Shown here: one piece after another, positions 25,635 to 34,310 of the stretch
Numbering within the stretch: the stretch's first letter is position 1
Layout: each line of letters starts with the position of its first letter
Assembly (NCBI GenBank): GCA_902799655.1
Contig: CADCBH010000013.1
Span: 1-64,000, forward strand
Reading direction: 5' to 3'
Source: an uncultured Bacteroidales bacterium
GTDB taxonomy: Bacteria > Bacteroidota > Bacteroidia > Bacteroidales > Bacteroidaceae
Length of the DNA stretch: 64,000 nucleotides
The notes under the pieces: generated by a model
What the model saw: only the letters and a program-made list of their open reading frames with translations
Database searches by the model: none
What the model was told of the DNA's origin: nothing
Program-made: the position numbers and the translations under genes

Positions 25635-28400
25635 ATGGATAAACTCTTTCTTTTAGACGCTTATGCGTTGATTTTTCGCTCATATTACGCATTTATCAAG
25701 AATCCGCGTATCAACTCCAAGGGACTCAACACCAGTGCCGTCATGGGATTCCTCAATACCCTTCAGGAAGTACTGACTAAAGAGCAGCCTACACATATCG
25801 GTGTGGCATTCGATCCACAGGGACCTACGTTCCGCAGTGAGGCCTATCCTGCCTATAAGGCCCAACGCGAAGCTACACCTGAAGACATTAAACTCTCAGT
25901 ACCCATTATCAAAGACCTTCTTCGTGCCTATAATATCCCTATTCTCCAGGTTGAAGGTTATGAGGCAGATGATGTGATTGGTACCTTGGCTACAAAGGCT
26001 GGAGCCAAAGGCATCGACACCTATATGCTCACACCTGATAAGGATTATGGACAGCTTGTTAATGACCATGTCTATATTTTCCGTCCACGTCATGGAGGAG
26101 GTTATGAGACAATGGGGCCTGAAGAAGTGAAAGCAAAATATGCCATTCCATCGACACAAGCTGTCATTGACCTTCTAGCCTTGATGGGTGACTCTGCTGA
26201 TAACTTCCCTGGATGTCCTGGCGTTGGTGAGAAGACTGCTGTCAAACTCATCAACGAATTTGGAAGCATTGACGAGATGCTACGACGTGTGGATGAAATT
26301 AAAGGTGCTCTGAAGACAAAAGTAGAAACTCACATCAATGATATCAAGATGTCGCAGTTCTTGGCAACCATTAAAACAGATGTGCCTATCGAATTGAATC
26401 TCGACGATTTGAAACTTGTAGAACCCAACGAAGCAGAATTGGGTAAATTGTTGGAAGAACTAGAGTTTAAGAGTCTCGCCAACAAGATTCTTAAAAAAAC
26501 TGAAAAAGTAGTTAAACCTGTTAACGCACAACTCGATCTCTTTGCAGAATTTGCACCCGAGGGCCCGAGCGTTCAAGAATTCTCGAGTTTTGAGAGCCTA
26601 AAAACAGTACCTCATCATTATAAACTCATTGATAATGAGGAAGATCTGAAGAAATTATGTGATTTTTTTAGGACAAAACAATTTCTTTGTTTAGATACAG
26701 AGACTACAAGCACCTCTTCCATTGATGCAGAATTGGTCGGTTTGAGCTTTTCTGTTGAAGAACATGAAGCATTTTATGTACCTATTCCTGCTGAACAAGA
26801 AAAAGCACAACAGGTGGTCAATATTTTCAAACCGCTCTATGAAGATGAGCGGATTTTAAAGATTGGTCAAAATCTGAAATACGACCTTGAGGTGTTGCAC
26901 AACTATGGCATCGAGTTGAAAGGTCAGATGTGGGACACGATGATTGCTCACTATCTCATCCAACCTGAACTTCGTCATAATATGGATTATATGGCAGAGG
27001 TATATCTGCATTATCAGACGATACACATCGATGAACTCATTGGTCCTCGAGGTAAGAACCAACGAAGCATGCGTGACCTTGATCCAAAAGATGTTTACGA
27101 ATATGCTTGTGAAGATGCTGATATTACCCTGCAGTTGAAAAACAAGTTAGAGCCTGAGCTGAAGAAGCAAGACTGCGAAAAGCTGTTTTATGACATTGAG
27201 ATGCCACTGATGCCTGTCTTGGCTGAGATGGAAATGAATGGTGTCTGCCTTGATACCAACTCGTTGGCAGAAACATCGAAGCAATTTACTCAGCGCATGC
27301 TCGACATAGAGCAAAAAATCTATGAGCTGGCTGGCGAACAATTCAATATCGCCTCACCAAAACAAGTGGGTGACATCTTGTTTGAGAAACTTAAAATAGT
27401 CGAGAAGGCTAAGAAAACCAAGACAGGACAATATGTTACCAGCGAAGAAGTGCTTCAACAGTTGCGTCATAAGCACGAAATTGTAGGCTTGATTCTCGAG
27501 CATCGAGGTTTGAAGAAACTCATTGGCACCTATATTGATGCCCTTCCAAAGCTTATCAACCCACGTACAGGTCATATTCACACATCATTTAATCAAACCG
27601 TTACGGCTACTGGTCGCCTCTCATCAAGCGATCCTAACCTCCAGAATATTCCTATTCGTGGTGAGGATGGCAAGGAGATTCGCAAAGCTTTCATTCCTGA
27701 GCCTGGCTGCCTGTTCTTCTCTGCTGACTATAGTCAGATTGAGTTGCGTGTGATGGCACATCTCAGCAATGATGCCAATATGATACGCGTATTCCAAGAA
27801 GGCAAAGACCTGCATGCTGCCACTGCAGCCAACATTTATAAAAAAAATATTGATGAGGTCACACGTGACGAACGTACCAAATCTAAACGAGCTAACTTTG
27901 GTATTATTTATGGCATCACAGTATTTGGTCTAGCAGAACGTCTTGACATTCCTCGTGACGAAGCTAAGATGCTGATTGATGGATACTTTACGACCTTCCC
28001 AGAGGTACACGACTACATGGAACAATCGAAGGAGATTGCCAGAAAAAAAGGTTACGTCACTACGCTATTTGGACGTCGTCGTTACCTGCCTGATATCAAT
28101 AGTGCAAACGCTACTGTTCGTGGCTTTGCTGAGCGCAATGCCATCAACGCTCCTATTCAGGGTACAGCTGCTGATATCATCAAGGTGGCGATGATTCGCA
28201 TCTATCAGCGCTTTAAGACAGAGAGTATTAAGAGTAAGATGATTCTTCAGGTACACGACGAACTCAACTTCTCTGTTTATCCGGAAGAGAAAGAAAAGGT
28301 AGAGCGTATTGTGATAGAGGAAATGCAAAATGCTTTCCAAATGAAGGTACCTCTTTTAGCTGATAGTGGCTTTGGAGACAACTGGTTAGAAGCACACTAA
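25635..28400 (+). CDS. polA: DNA polymerase I
   Basis: PolA fills gaps and removes RNA primers during replication and repair. The 921-residue product has all three domains. The N-terminal 5'-3' exonuclease starts with LFLLDAYALIFRSYYAF and has YEADDVIGTLA and LMGDSADNFPG. The middle 3'-5' exonuclease begins near residue 345 with CLDTETTSTSS, keeping the catalytic D and E of motif I, so proofreading may be active. The polymerase domain has FSADYSQIELRVMAHLS (motif A), RTKSKRANFGIIYGI (motif B) and LQVHDELNFSV (motif C). Its stop overlaps the convergent methyltransferase stop by 4 bp. It lies about 2.1 kb from the probable origin. Confidence 0.97.
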   Translation: MDKLFLLDAYALIFRSYYAFIKNPRINSKGLNTSAVMGFLNTLQEVLTKEQPTHIGVAFDPQGPTFRSEAYPAYKAQREATPEDIKLSVPIIKDLLRAYNIPILQVEGYEADDVIGTLATKAGAKGIDTYMLTPDKDYGQLVNDHVYIFRPRHGGGYETMGPEEVKAKYAIPSTQAVIDLLALMGDSADNFPGCPGVGEKTAVKLINEFGSIDEMLRRVDEIKGALKTKVETHINDIKMSQFLATIKTDVPIELNLDDLKLVEPNEAELGKLLEELEFKSLANKILKKTEKVVKPVNAQLDLFAEFAPEGPSVQEFSSFESLKTVPHHYKLIDNEEDLKKLCDFFRTKQFLCLDTETTSTSSIDAELVGLSFSVEEHEAFYVPIPAEQEKAQQVVNIFKPLYEDERILKIGQNLKYDLEVLHNYGIELKGQMWDTMIAHYLIQPELRHNMDYMAEVYLHYQTIHIDELIGPRGKNQRSMRDLDPKDVYEYACEDADITLQLKNKLEPELKKQDCEKLFYDIEMPLMPVLAEMEMNGVCLDTNSLAETSKQFTQRMLDIEQKIYELAGEQFNIASPKQVGDILFEKLKIVEKAKKTKTGQYVTSEEVLQQLRHKHEIVGLILEHRGLKKLIGTYIDALPKLINPRTGHIHTSFNQTVTATGRLSSSDPNLQNIPIRGEDGKEIRKAFIPEPGCLFFSADYSQIELRVMAHLSNDANMIRVFQEGKDLHAATAANIYKKNIDEVTRDERTKSKRANFGIIYGITVFGLAERLDIPRDEAKMLIDGYFTTFPEVHDYMEQSKEIARKKGYVTTLFGRRRYLPDINSANATVRGFAERNAINAPIQGTAADIIKVAMIRIYQRFKTESIKSKMILQVHDELNFSVYPEEKEKVERIVIEEMQNAFQMKVPLLADSGFGDNWLEAH

Positions 28401-28930
28401 CGCAAGAGCAATTCTTCAGCGAATTTATAGATGATAATGCCTGCTGTCACACTTACATTCATAGAGTGTTTGGTGCCCAGCTGAGGTATTTCTAGACAAC
28501 CATTTGAGGCGTCTACTACTTCTTGGTGGACGCCTTTCACTTCATTACCAAGCACTACAGCGTATTTTAAGCCACTCTGAGGCACAAATGTCTGTAGTTT
28601 GGTACTATGTTCCACCTGCTCTATAGAAAGCACCGTATAGCCCGCTTTTTTCAATTCGTCGACAGCTTCCAAAGCCGTATTAAAGTATTTCCAGTCAACA
28701 CTCTCCTCAGCACCCAGCGCTGTCTTATGTATTTCGGTAGATGGTGGGGTTTGACAAATACCACACAGATATACGGCCTCTACTCGAAATGTGTCGCAAG
28801 TACGAAACACACTTCCAATATTATACATCGACCTAACGTCATCTAATACCACGATGAGTGGGAGTTTTTCAGCTTGCTGAAACTGCTCTACTGTCAATCG
28901 CTGCATTTCTATAGTACGTACCTTTCTCAT
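28397..28930 (-). CDS. SpoU/TrmH-family RNA 2'-O-methyltransferase
   Basis: The 177-residue product is a knotted (SPOUT) methyltransferase that would transfer a methyl group from S-adenosylmethionine to a ribose in tRNA or rRNA. Motifs are VLDDVRSMYNIGSVFRTCD (motif 1, with the catalytic Asn/Arg), VVLGNEVKGV (motif 2) and LEIPQLGTKHSMNVSVTAG (motif 3). There is no extra N-terminal RNA-binding domain. The start at 28930 is chosen because the promoter box at 28951-28958 lies just upstream; a longer reading to 29038 would start before it. The target nucleotide is not predictable. Confidence 0.9.
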   Translation of the reverse strand: MRKVRTIEMQRLTVEQFQQAEKLPLIVVLDDVRSMYNIGSVFRTCDTFRVEAVYLCGICQTPPSTEIHKTALGAEESVDWKYFNTALEAVDELKKAGYTVLSIEQVEHSTKLQTFVPQSGLKYAVVLGNEVKGVHQEVVDASNGCLEIPQLGTKHSMNVSVTAGIIIYKFAEELLLR

Positions 28931-28950
28931 CCTTTTTTCTTTTGTTGTTG

Positions 28951-28958
28951 CAAAGGTA
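28951..28958 (-). promoter_or_regulatory. methyltransferase promoter -7 box (TACCTTTG)
   Basis: It reads TACCTTTG on the minus strand, 20 bp before the start at 28930. Confidence 0.75.
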
Positions 28959-29002
28959 CAAAAAATTTTTGCTAAAAGCTTTTGGAGTTCAGAAAATCTT
29001 GG

Positions 29003-29010
29003 TACATTTG
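29003..29010 (+). promoter_or_regulatory. esterase promoter: -7 TACATTTG with -33 TTTGG
   Basis: TACATTTG is preceded by TTTGG at 28981-28985 with about 18 bp between them. The esterase ATG at 29049 is 38 bp downstream. Confidence 0.75.
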
Positions 29011-29048
29011 CACATGATTCATTTCTAACTAATATCAATTACTGAACT

Positions 29049-30500
29049 ATGAAGAGAAAACTTATGTTTTATGCATTGCTGATAGTGTCTGTGGTGATAC
29101 AGGCACAGACAGCGAGAAAGTTTACTATTAACCTTACTGAAGATGGTAAGGCCAATATGGTGGTCTTTCTGCCAGAGAAACCTACTGGTAAAGCTATTGT
29201 AGGTGTGCCTGGTGGTGGCTACTCGATGCTTTCAAATTCTCATGAGGGCTATTTGGCCTCTGACTGGCTGAACAACAAAGGTATTGCCTATTTTGTAGTA
29301 AACTATCGCTTACCTAATGGTGATCGCACTATTCCTATTGGTGATGTGGAGAAAGGTATCAGAATAGTAAGAGACTCTGCAGATATCTGGCATATCAACC
29401 CTAATGATGTGGGTATCATGGGCTTCTCAGCTGGTGGTCACCTATCATCAGTCATCTCTACCCTCTCCGACTTCGATGTTCGACCTAATTTTACTATTCT
29501 TTTCTATCCTGTCATCTCAATGGATGTACCAAGGTCACATAAGTGGTCGTGCATTAATTTTTTAGGTGAGGAAGGTCATAAGAATCGTAATCTTATCAAT
29601 AAATATTCAACCAATAATGCTGTTCAGCGCCATCTTACACCTCCCGCTGTTATCATTACAGCCAGCGATGATGGTTTAGTAAATCCTGTTACAAATGGTT
29701 TGGAATATTACAAAGCTATGCACAATGCAGGCAATGAGTGTACTATGTATATCTATCCTACTGGCAATCATGGTTTTGGATTCGGACCTTGGTTCAAATA
29801 CCACGATCAGATGCTTACTGACCTAGGTAATTGGCTTGATAATCATCCGTCGCCAAAGAAAAATGCTATCAAAGTGGCATGTATAGGCAATAGCATCACA
29901 GATGGTCATGGTATTGACTTTGCCCCTGCTAATGGTTATCCAGCTCAACTGCAACAATTGTTAGGCAAAGACTATTTGATAAAGAACTTTGGCGTTAGTG
30001 CACGTACTCTATTGAATAAGGGCGACTATCCTTATATGAATGAGACTGCCTGGAAAGATGCTTTAGCTTTTAAGCCAGATATTGTCATTATCAAACTCGG
30101 TACAAATGATTCCAAGCCCCAGAATTGGAAGTATAAGGAAGAATTCAAGCAAGACCTACAACAGATGATTACTACTCTACGTCCTGATTTGTTACAACCA
30201 GTCAATAAAAAGAAGAGTAAGAAAAAGAAGGCTGTAGAAATACCTAAAGGCGCACCACGTATTATTCTCTGCACACCTGTTCCTGCACTTAAATCTTCAT
30301 GGAATATCAATAACTCAATCATTGAAAATGAGATTATTCCTATTCAGCAAGAAGTAGCAAAAGAGTATAACCTACAAGTCATAGATCTACATACCCTTTT
30401 TGGTACTGATTCAGAGAATATGCTTGGTGATGGTATTCATCCTAATTTTAAAGGTGCAAAGAAGATGGCTGAAATCATTGCTGAAAAAATAAAAGAATAA
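29049..30500 (+). CDS. bifunctional esterase: alpha/beta hydrolase fused to SGNH hydrolase
   Basis: The 483-residue exported protein has a signal peptide (MKRKLMFYALLIVSVVIQAQ) and two unrelated esterase folds. Residues 25-275 are an alpha/beta hydrolase with PGGGYSML (oxyanion region), GFSAGGH (nucleophile serine), ASDDGLVNP (aspartate) and GNHGFG (histidine). Residues 280-483 are an SGNH hydrolase with GNSITDG (serine), GTNDSK and DGIHPN (Asp/His). Both triads look complete. A basic insert, NKKKSKKKKA, lies inside the second domain. Such pairings occur in acetyl xylan esterases and would suit the xylan genes at 49-53 kb; acetylated hemicellulose is therefore the likely substrate, by inference. 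The gene ends at the edge of the oriC candidate. Confidence 0.88.
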   Translation: MKRKLMFYALLIVSVVIQAQTARKFTINLTEDGKANMVVFLPEKPTGKAIVGVPGGGYSMLSNSHEGYLASDWLNNKGIAYFVVNYRLPNGDRTIPIGDVEKGIRIVRDSADIWHINPNDVGIMGFSAGGHLSSVISTLSDFDVRPNFTILFYPVISMDVPRSHKWSCINFLGEEGHKNRNLINKYSTNNAVQRHLTPPAVIITASDDGLVNPVTNGLEYYKAMHNAGNECTMYIYPTGNHGFGFGPWFKYHDQMLTDLGNWLDNHPSPKKNAIKVACIGNSITDGHGIDFAPANGYPAQLQQLLGKDYLIKNFGVSARTLLNKGDYPYMNETAWKDALAFKPDIVIIKLGTNDSKPQNWKYKEEFKQDLQQMITTLRPDLLQPVNKKKSKKKKAVEIPKGAPRIILCTPVPALKSSWNINNSIIENEIIPIQQEVAKEYNLQVIDLHTLFGTDSENMLGDGIHPNFKGAKKMAEIIAEKIKE

Positions 30501-30840
30501 AATACAGTCCAATAAGATTGTTGATAACTATGTGTAAAACCTGTGGATAACCTTGAGATTATTCGCAGGTTTTCTTTTATCAACAATCTGAAACGGGGAT
30601 AAAAAACATAAATCTAAGGCTTATTTATCACTTTTCCACCATTTTTCGCTGAAAAAAGATATAAACTTATTAATTTTGCACCGAAAATGAGAATTGTGGA
30701 TAAACTACTTATCTGACTAATTATCAATAAGTAAGTATCCACACTCGATGTGGACAACGTCATATTACTATGGAATAACTAAATACGCAAGTATTTCTTC
30801 AAAAAGTTATTCACATATCCACACCACATCATCCTTCTCA
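30501..30840. other. probable chromosomal replication origin (oriC)
   Basis: This gene-free stretch is dense in DnaA boxes. Exact TTATCCACA: 30542-30550 (minus) and 30695-30703 (minus). TTATCAACA: 30519-30527 (minus) and 30577-30585 (plus). One-mismatch boxes: 30735-30743 (GTATCCACA), 30749-30757 (minus, TTGTCCACA), 30807-30815 (TTATTCACA) and 30815-30823 (ATATCCACA). An AT-rich segment at about 30601-30680 could be the unwinding element. Eight boxes in about 305 bp, together with parS sites 10.5 kb away, make oriC the best reading. No dnaA gene lies alongside. A -7 box TAATTTTG (30671-30678) points toward nadA. Confidence 0.82.
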
Positions 30841-30885
30841 TTTTTGTTTTTAAAGAAAATAAAAAGAAAGTAAAATAATAAAGTG

Positions 30886-31875
30886 ATGTTGAAAACAGAG
30901 TGGAAAGAGCAAGGTTTCATTGATGAGCCAGTAGCTGAAGGTACAGACCTGAAAGCAGAAATTCGTCGTATGTGTAAAGAGAAAGGTGCTATTATTCTGG
31001 CACACTACTATACCATAGGTGATATACAGGACATAGCTGACTTTGTAGGCGATTCGCTGGCTTTGGCCCGTAAGGCTGCAGAGACAGATGCCAAGATGAT
31101 GGTCATGTGTGGTGTACATTTCATGGCAGAGACTTGTAAGTTGCTTTCTCCAGACAAGACAGTATTATGTCCTGATCTCAATGCTGGTTGTTCTTTGGCA
31201 GATTCTTGTAATGCTGATGATCTTCGCAGGTACAAAGAAGAACATCCTGGCTATCAGGTAGTGTCTTATGTAAATACTACAGCAGCTGTTAAGGCATTGA
31301 CTGATGTAGTTGTTACCAGTGGTAATGCTAAGAAAGTCGTTGATCAGTTACCAGAAGATGCCAAACTTATCTTTGGTCCTGACTATAATCTGGGTAATTA
31401 TATCAATGAGGTAACAGGTAGGAATATGCTTTTGTGGAATGGTGGCTGTCATGTACATGAGCGTTTCTCCGTCAGCAAGATTGCAGAACTGAAGAAGCAG
31501 TATCCTGATGCCATAGTAATGGCTCATTTAGAGTGTAAAGGACCTGTTTTAGCTTTAGCTGATGTCAAGGGAAGTACGGCTGATATGTTGAAATATGCAA
31601 AAGAAAGTGGTGCTAAACAATTTATTGTGGCCACAGAAGCCGGTATTTTGCACGAGTTGCAGAGAAATTGTCCTGATAAGGTATTTATCCCTGTGCCTCC
31701 AGAAATCAGCGAGAGCGGCCTGGAATGCAGTTGTAATGAATGCCAGTATATGAAGATGAACACACTTCTAAAGATATACAATTGTCTGAAGTACGAATGG
31801 CCCTCTGTCGAGGTAGATCCAGATATAGCCAAAGATGCTGTGAAACCTATAGAAAGAATGCTGGAGTTGAGTTAA
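30886..31875 (+). CDS. nadA: quinolinate synthase A
   Basis: NadA condenses iminoaspartate with dihydroxyacetone phosphate to quinolinate in NAD biosynthesis, using a [4Fe-4S] cluster. The 329-residue product has AIILAHYYTIGDIQDIADFVGDS near the N-terminus (key part HYYTIGDIQDIADFVGDS), MCGVHFMAET, CPDLNAGCSLADSC, a central NGGCHVHERFS, and the late CSCNECQYMKMN; the three cluster cysteines conserved in the family are among these. The ATG at 30886 is preferred over the GTG at 30883. The leader is long and lies within the oriC candidate. No nadB or nadC is adjacent. The stop abuts the convergent acyltransferase stop with no bases between. Confidence 0.95.
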   Translation: MLKTEWKEQGFIDEPVAEGTDLKAEIRRMCKEKGAIILAHYYTIGDIQDIADFVGDSLALARKAAETDAKMMVMCGVHFMAETCKLLSPDKTVLCPDLNAGCSLADSCNADDLRRYKEEHPGYQVVSYVNTTAAVKALTDVVVTSGNAKKVVDQLPEDAKLIFGPDYNLGNYINEVTGRNMLLWNGGCHVHERFSVSKIAELKKQYPDAIVMAHLECKGPVLALADVKGSTADMLKYAKESGAKQFIVATEAGILHELQRNCPDKVFIPVPPEISESGLECSCNECQYMKMNTLLKIYNCLKYEWPSVEVDPDIAKDAVKPIERMLELS

Positions 31876-32874
31876 TTACTCCAAACTTTTTCTTAATAAT
31901 GGCTTTTCTATGACATACCATGATATAATAGCTAATATAGTAGTAATAAGAAGAGCTATTACGAATGTCAGATAGATGTTATATTCATGTAGTTTGTAAT
32001 TTATTAATACTTGTATGACTGGAAAGTGATACAGATATAATCCATAGGAAATATTATCGTATCTTTGTAGGAAGTTAAGAGGCTTACAAAAGTAAGCTAT
32101 TCCTACTATCATGGAAGAAAATATAAATGGTTCTAAGTAATAGATATATTGAAATTCAAAAATATTGCTAATTATATAGAATATCATACATACAAGGAAA
32201 ATTGATTTGATATTTTTGTAGAACCAGTCGAAATATAATAAAATAGTTGTTCCACTAAAGAAATATATGATAGTATTTATGCTATTGTCGTATATACTAC
32301 GATAAATAGTAAGCAATGTAAATATAGGTATTAAAACGTAAATCTTATTATATTTGCGCATTAGATAAATCATGAATGGTACTGCAATATAAAATAGTAC
32401 TTCATATTTCATAGACCATAGTGATCCATTAACAAAAGGTCCTATAGGATTGTCAGTAAATAATCCTGGAAGACAAGGTTCTATAAAATTAAGAAATGTT
32501 AGGTTTGCTACTAAGTATTTCAAGCTTTGTATTGAAAAAAAATACTCTGTAGATGTTACGTTGGTAAAAAATATACCACATAAAAAGCATAAAATAATAG
32601 TAGTGACGTATGCAGGTATTATACGAAATATACGTTTCCTAACATAAATATTTAGATTATTTCTACGAATAAAGCTATACACAACCAAAAAACCTGTAAT
32701 GGTAAAAAATGATTTTACGCGCATTTGACCACTGATGAACCAAAACTGTTCTGTATCTGTAAGTGTGCAAAAATGGACTAATATCAATGAAAAAGCAAAG
32801 AAATAGCGCAGAAAGTCAAAACAATTATCTTTTCTTACACGTTGTATGGTTTCATTGGTAATTAATTCTTCCAT
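31876..32874 (-). CDS. acyltransferase family 3 membrane protein
   Basis: The 332-residue integral membrane protein matches the acyltransferase-3 family, which moves acetyl or other acyl groups onto extracytoplasmic sugars such as O-antigen or exopolysaccharide. It begins with NCFDFLRYFFAFSLILVHFC, the usual xxxRxxA/FxxVLxxH pattern, with about ten hydrophobic helices following, and a late YGLYLYHFPVIQVLI segment. It is strikingly AT-rich (runs of ATA/TTA codons), unlike leuS and other housekeeping genes nearby, which suggests recent transfer. It lies 11 bp after the cotH-like gene on the same strand; the acceptor is unknown. Confidence 0.85.
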   Translation of the reverse strand: MEELITNETIQRVRKDNCFDFLRYFFAFSLILVHFCTLTDTEQFWFISGQMRVKSFFTITGFLVVYSFIRRNNLNIYVRKRIFRIIPAYVTTIILCFLCGIFFTNVTSTEYFFSIQSLKYLVANLTFLNFIEPCLPGLFTDNPIGPFVNGSLWSMKYEVLFYIAVPFMIYLMRKYNKIYVLIPIFTLLTIYRSIYDNSINTIIYFFSGTTILLYFDWFYKNIKSIFLVCMIFYIISNIFEFQYIYYLEPFIFSSMIVGIAYFCKPLNFLQRYDNISYGLYLYHFPVIQVLINYKLHEYNIYLTFVIALLITTILAIISWYVIEKPLLRKSLE

Positions 32875-32885
32875 ATATCAAACCA

Positions 32886-34310
32886 TCATTGACTGATAAC
32901 AATTTTTTTACCATTCTTGATATATATACCCTTTTTAGGATTATCTATCTTTTGTCCATATAGTGTATATATATTATTAGATGCATTGACGTTAACAATA
33001 CGTTTAATTGATGTACTTTCATCAATATTATTAATACGCTCATCTAATAGTTCGAGATGCGTACTGAACCAATCTTTTGCTTCTTTGGCATCATCAGAAA
33101 TATTGAGTGTTGCGATACCATAATCCCATCTCTTAAAATGATGGATTCTTGATGTATTAATAGCTATTCCTTCTGATGATACTATATAGTTATCAATAAA
33201 GGTTGTCATCTTTGACAACAACGTTGGCTTCAGTTCATTCCAAAGTCTTTTATATTCTTTTGTGAAAGCTTTGTTATCACTATTGAATAATTGATTGAAA
33301 TAATAGTCATAGTCACCTGTATGTATTCTAGAAAATGTGCCATATGTCATTCCATAGTTGGAATCAAAGTCCCATATACAAGGCATTTCTAATAGACTTT
33401 CATTGGTATTATCATATTTTGAAACATAAAGATTGGTACCTCCAGAATCATAAGATCCTAAGATATCATGAGCCAATACCCAGCGTGCAAAAGATGTGAT
33501 ATCAATGAACTGTTCATATGTACCTGTTTTGATACTTTCTTCTGTTTTATTTATATATTGTGTAATGTATGTTTCCTGCTCTACTGTCACATCTTCCTCA
33601 TCTGGATATTTCCAGGTCCATCGATAACCTTTATATGGTGCAAAATAGTTTGAAGTGAAGTACTTATTTTCGTTCCACCAATATGGGTCTCGTTCTATAA
33701 GATAACCAGTATTCTTATTGACATTGATTCTGCAATCACTATTTCTTTTGATTGACTCAACAAGCAGATAACATCCTCTATAGTCACCATTGATAAATAC
33801 GTTACAAGGCATATATTTTGGAGTCCATGAAAATTGTATCCATTCACTTAATTGTAGTCCTATAATTGTATTGAGTGAAAGAGCATCTTTGATAAGTCTC
33901 CAGTCCTTATCTTCATAATGGCTGTCATTACGAGACAGTAAGTCAGCTTTTTTTTGGAGTTTAAGTTTATAGGGATAATTTAGACCTACTGCATAATAGG
34001 CTGATGTGTTACCATTGATTTTAATAGTCGCTCCACTAACGTTTTTCTCGTAATTACCACTATCATAAATAATATTTCCAGAATCAATGATTTTGATTCT
34101 GCATGGTACTTTTGTAGCGTTTGTAGAGGTAGCTCCCATACATCCTTCAGGAGATTTGACAAAGTCGCATGTAGGTTCTTCTTGATTATTAGTAGTGATG
34201 TCTACGACTTTCAATCCTATCTGACTGATAGTTTCAAAATCATTATCTTGCGCTTTTGCGAAAAGAACACAAAATATGAATAGAATGATTGCGAAATAGA
34301 ATTTAATCAT
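32886..34310 (-). CDS. CotH kinase-family protein, exported
   Basis: The 474-residue exported protein (MIKFYFAIILFIFCVLFAKAQ signal peptide) matches the CotH family of protein kinase-like enzymes: INGNTSAYYAVGLNYPYKLK, YMPCNVFINGDYRGCYLLVES, and the active-site aspartate region LEMPCIWDFDSNYGMTYG. In spore-formers CotH phosphorylates a coat protein; its role in Bacteroidota is unknown. The C-terminus (NNIYTLYGQKIDNPKKGIYI, then NGKKIVIS) resembles a short type IX secretion sorting tail. The start overlaps the porZ stop as ATGA, so translation is coupled. The gene is AT-rich like its downstream neighbour and unlike porZ. Confidence 0.83.
   Translation of the reverse strand: MIKFYFAIILFIFCVLFAKAQDNDFETISQIGLKVVDITTNNQEEPTCDFVKSPEGCMGATSTNATKVPCRIKIIDSGNIIYDSGNYEKNVSGATIKINGNTSAYYAVGLNYPYKLKLQKKADLLSRNDSHYEDKDWRLIKDALSLNTIIGLQLSEWIQFSWTPKYMPCNVFINGDYRGCYLLVESIKRNSDCRINVNKNTGYLIERDPYWWNENKYFTSNYFAPYKGYRWTWKYPDEEDVTVEQETYITQYINKTEESIKTGTYEQFIDITSFARWVLAHDILGSYDSGGTNLYVSKYDNTNESLLEMPCIWDFDSNYGMTYGTFSRIHTGDYDYYFNQLFNSDNKAFTKEYKRLWNELKPTLLSKMTTFIDNYIVSSEGIAINTSRIHHFKRWDYGIATLNISDDAKEAKDWFSTHLELLDERINNIDESTSIKRIVNVNASNNIYTLYGQKIDNPKKGIYIKNGKKIVISQ

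Noticed and set aside
28397-33000. Leading-strand gene bias around oriC
   Set aside because: Genes on both sides of the origin candidate lie on both strands, so orientation gives no support; GC skew could not be computed by eye.
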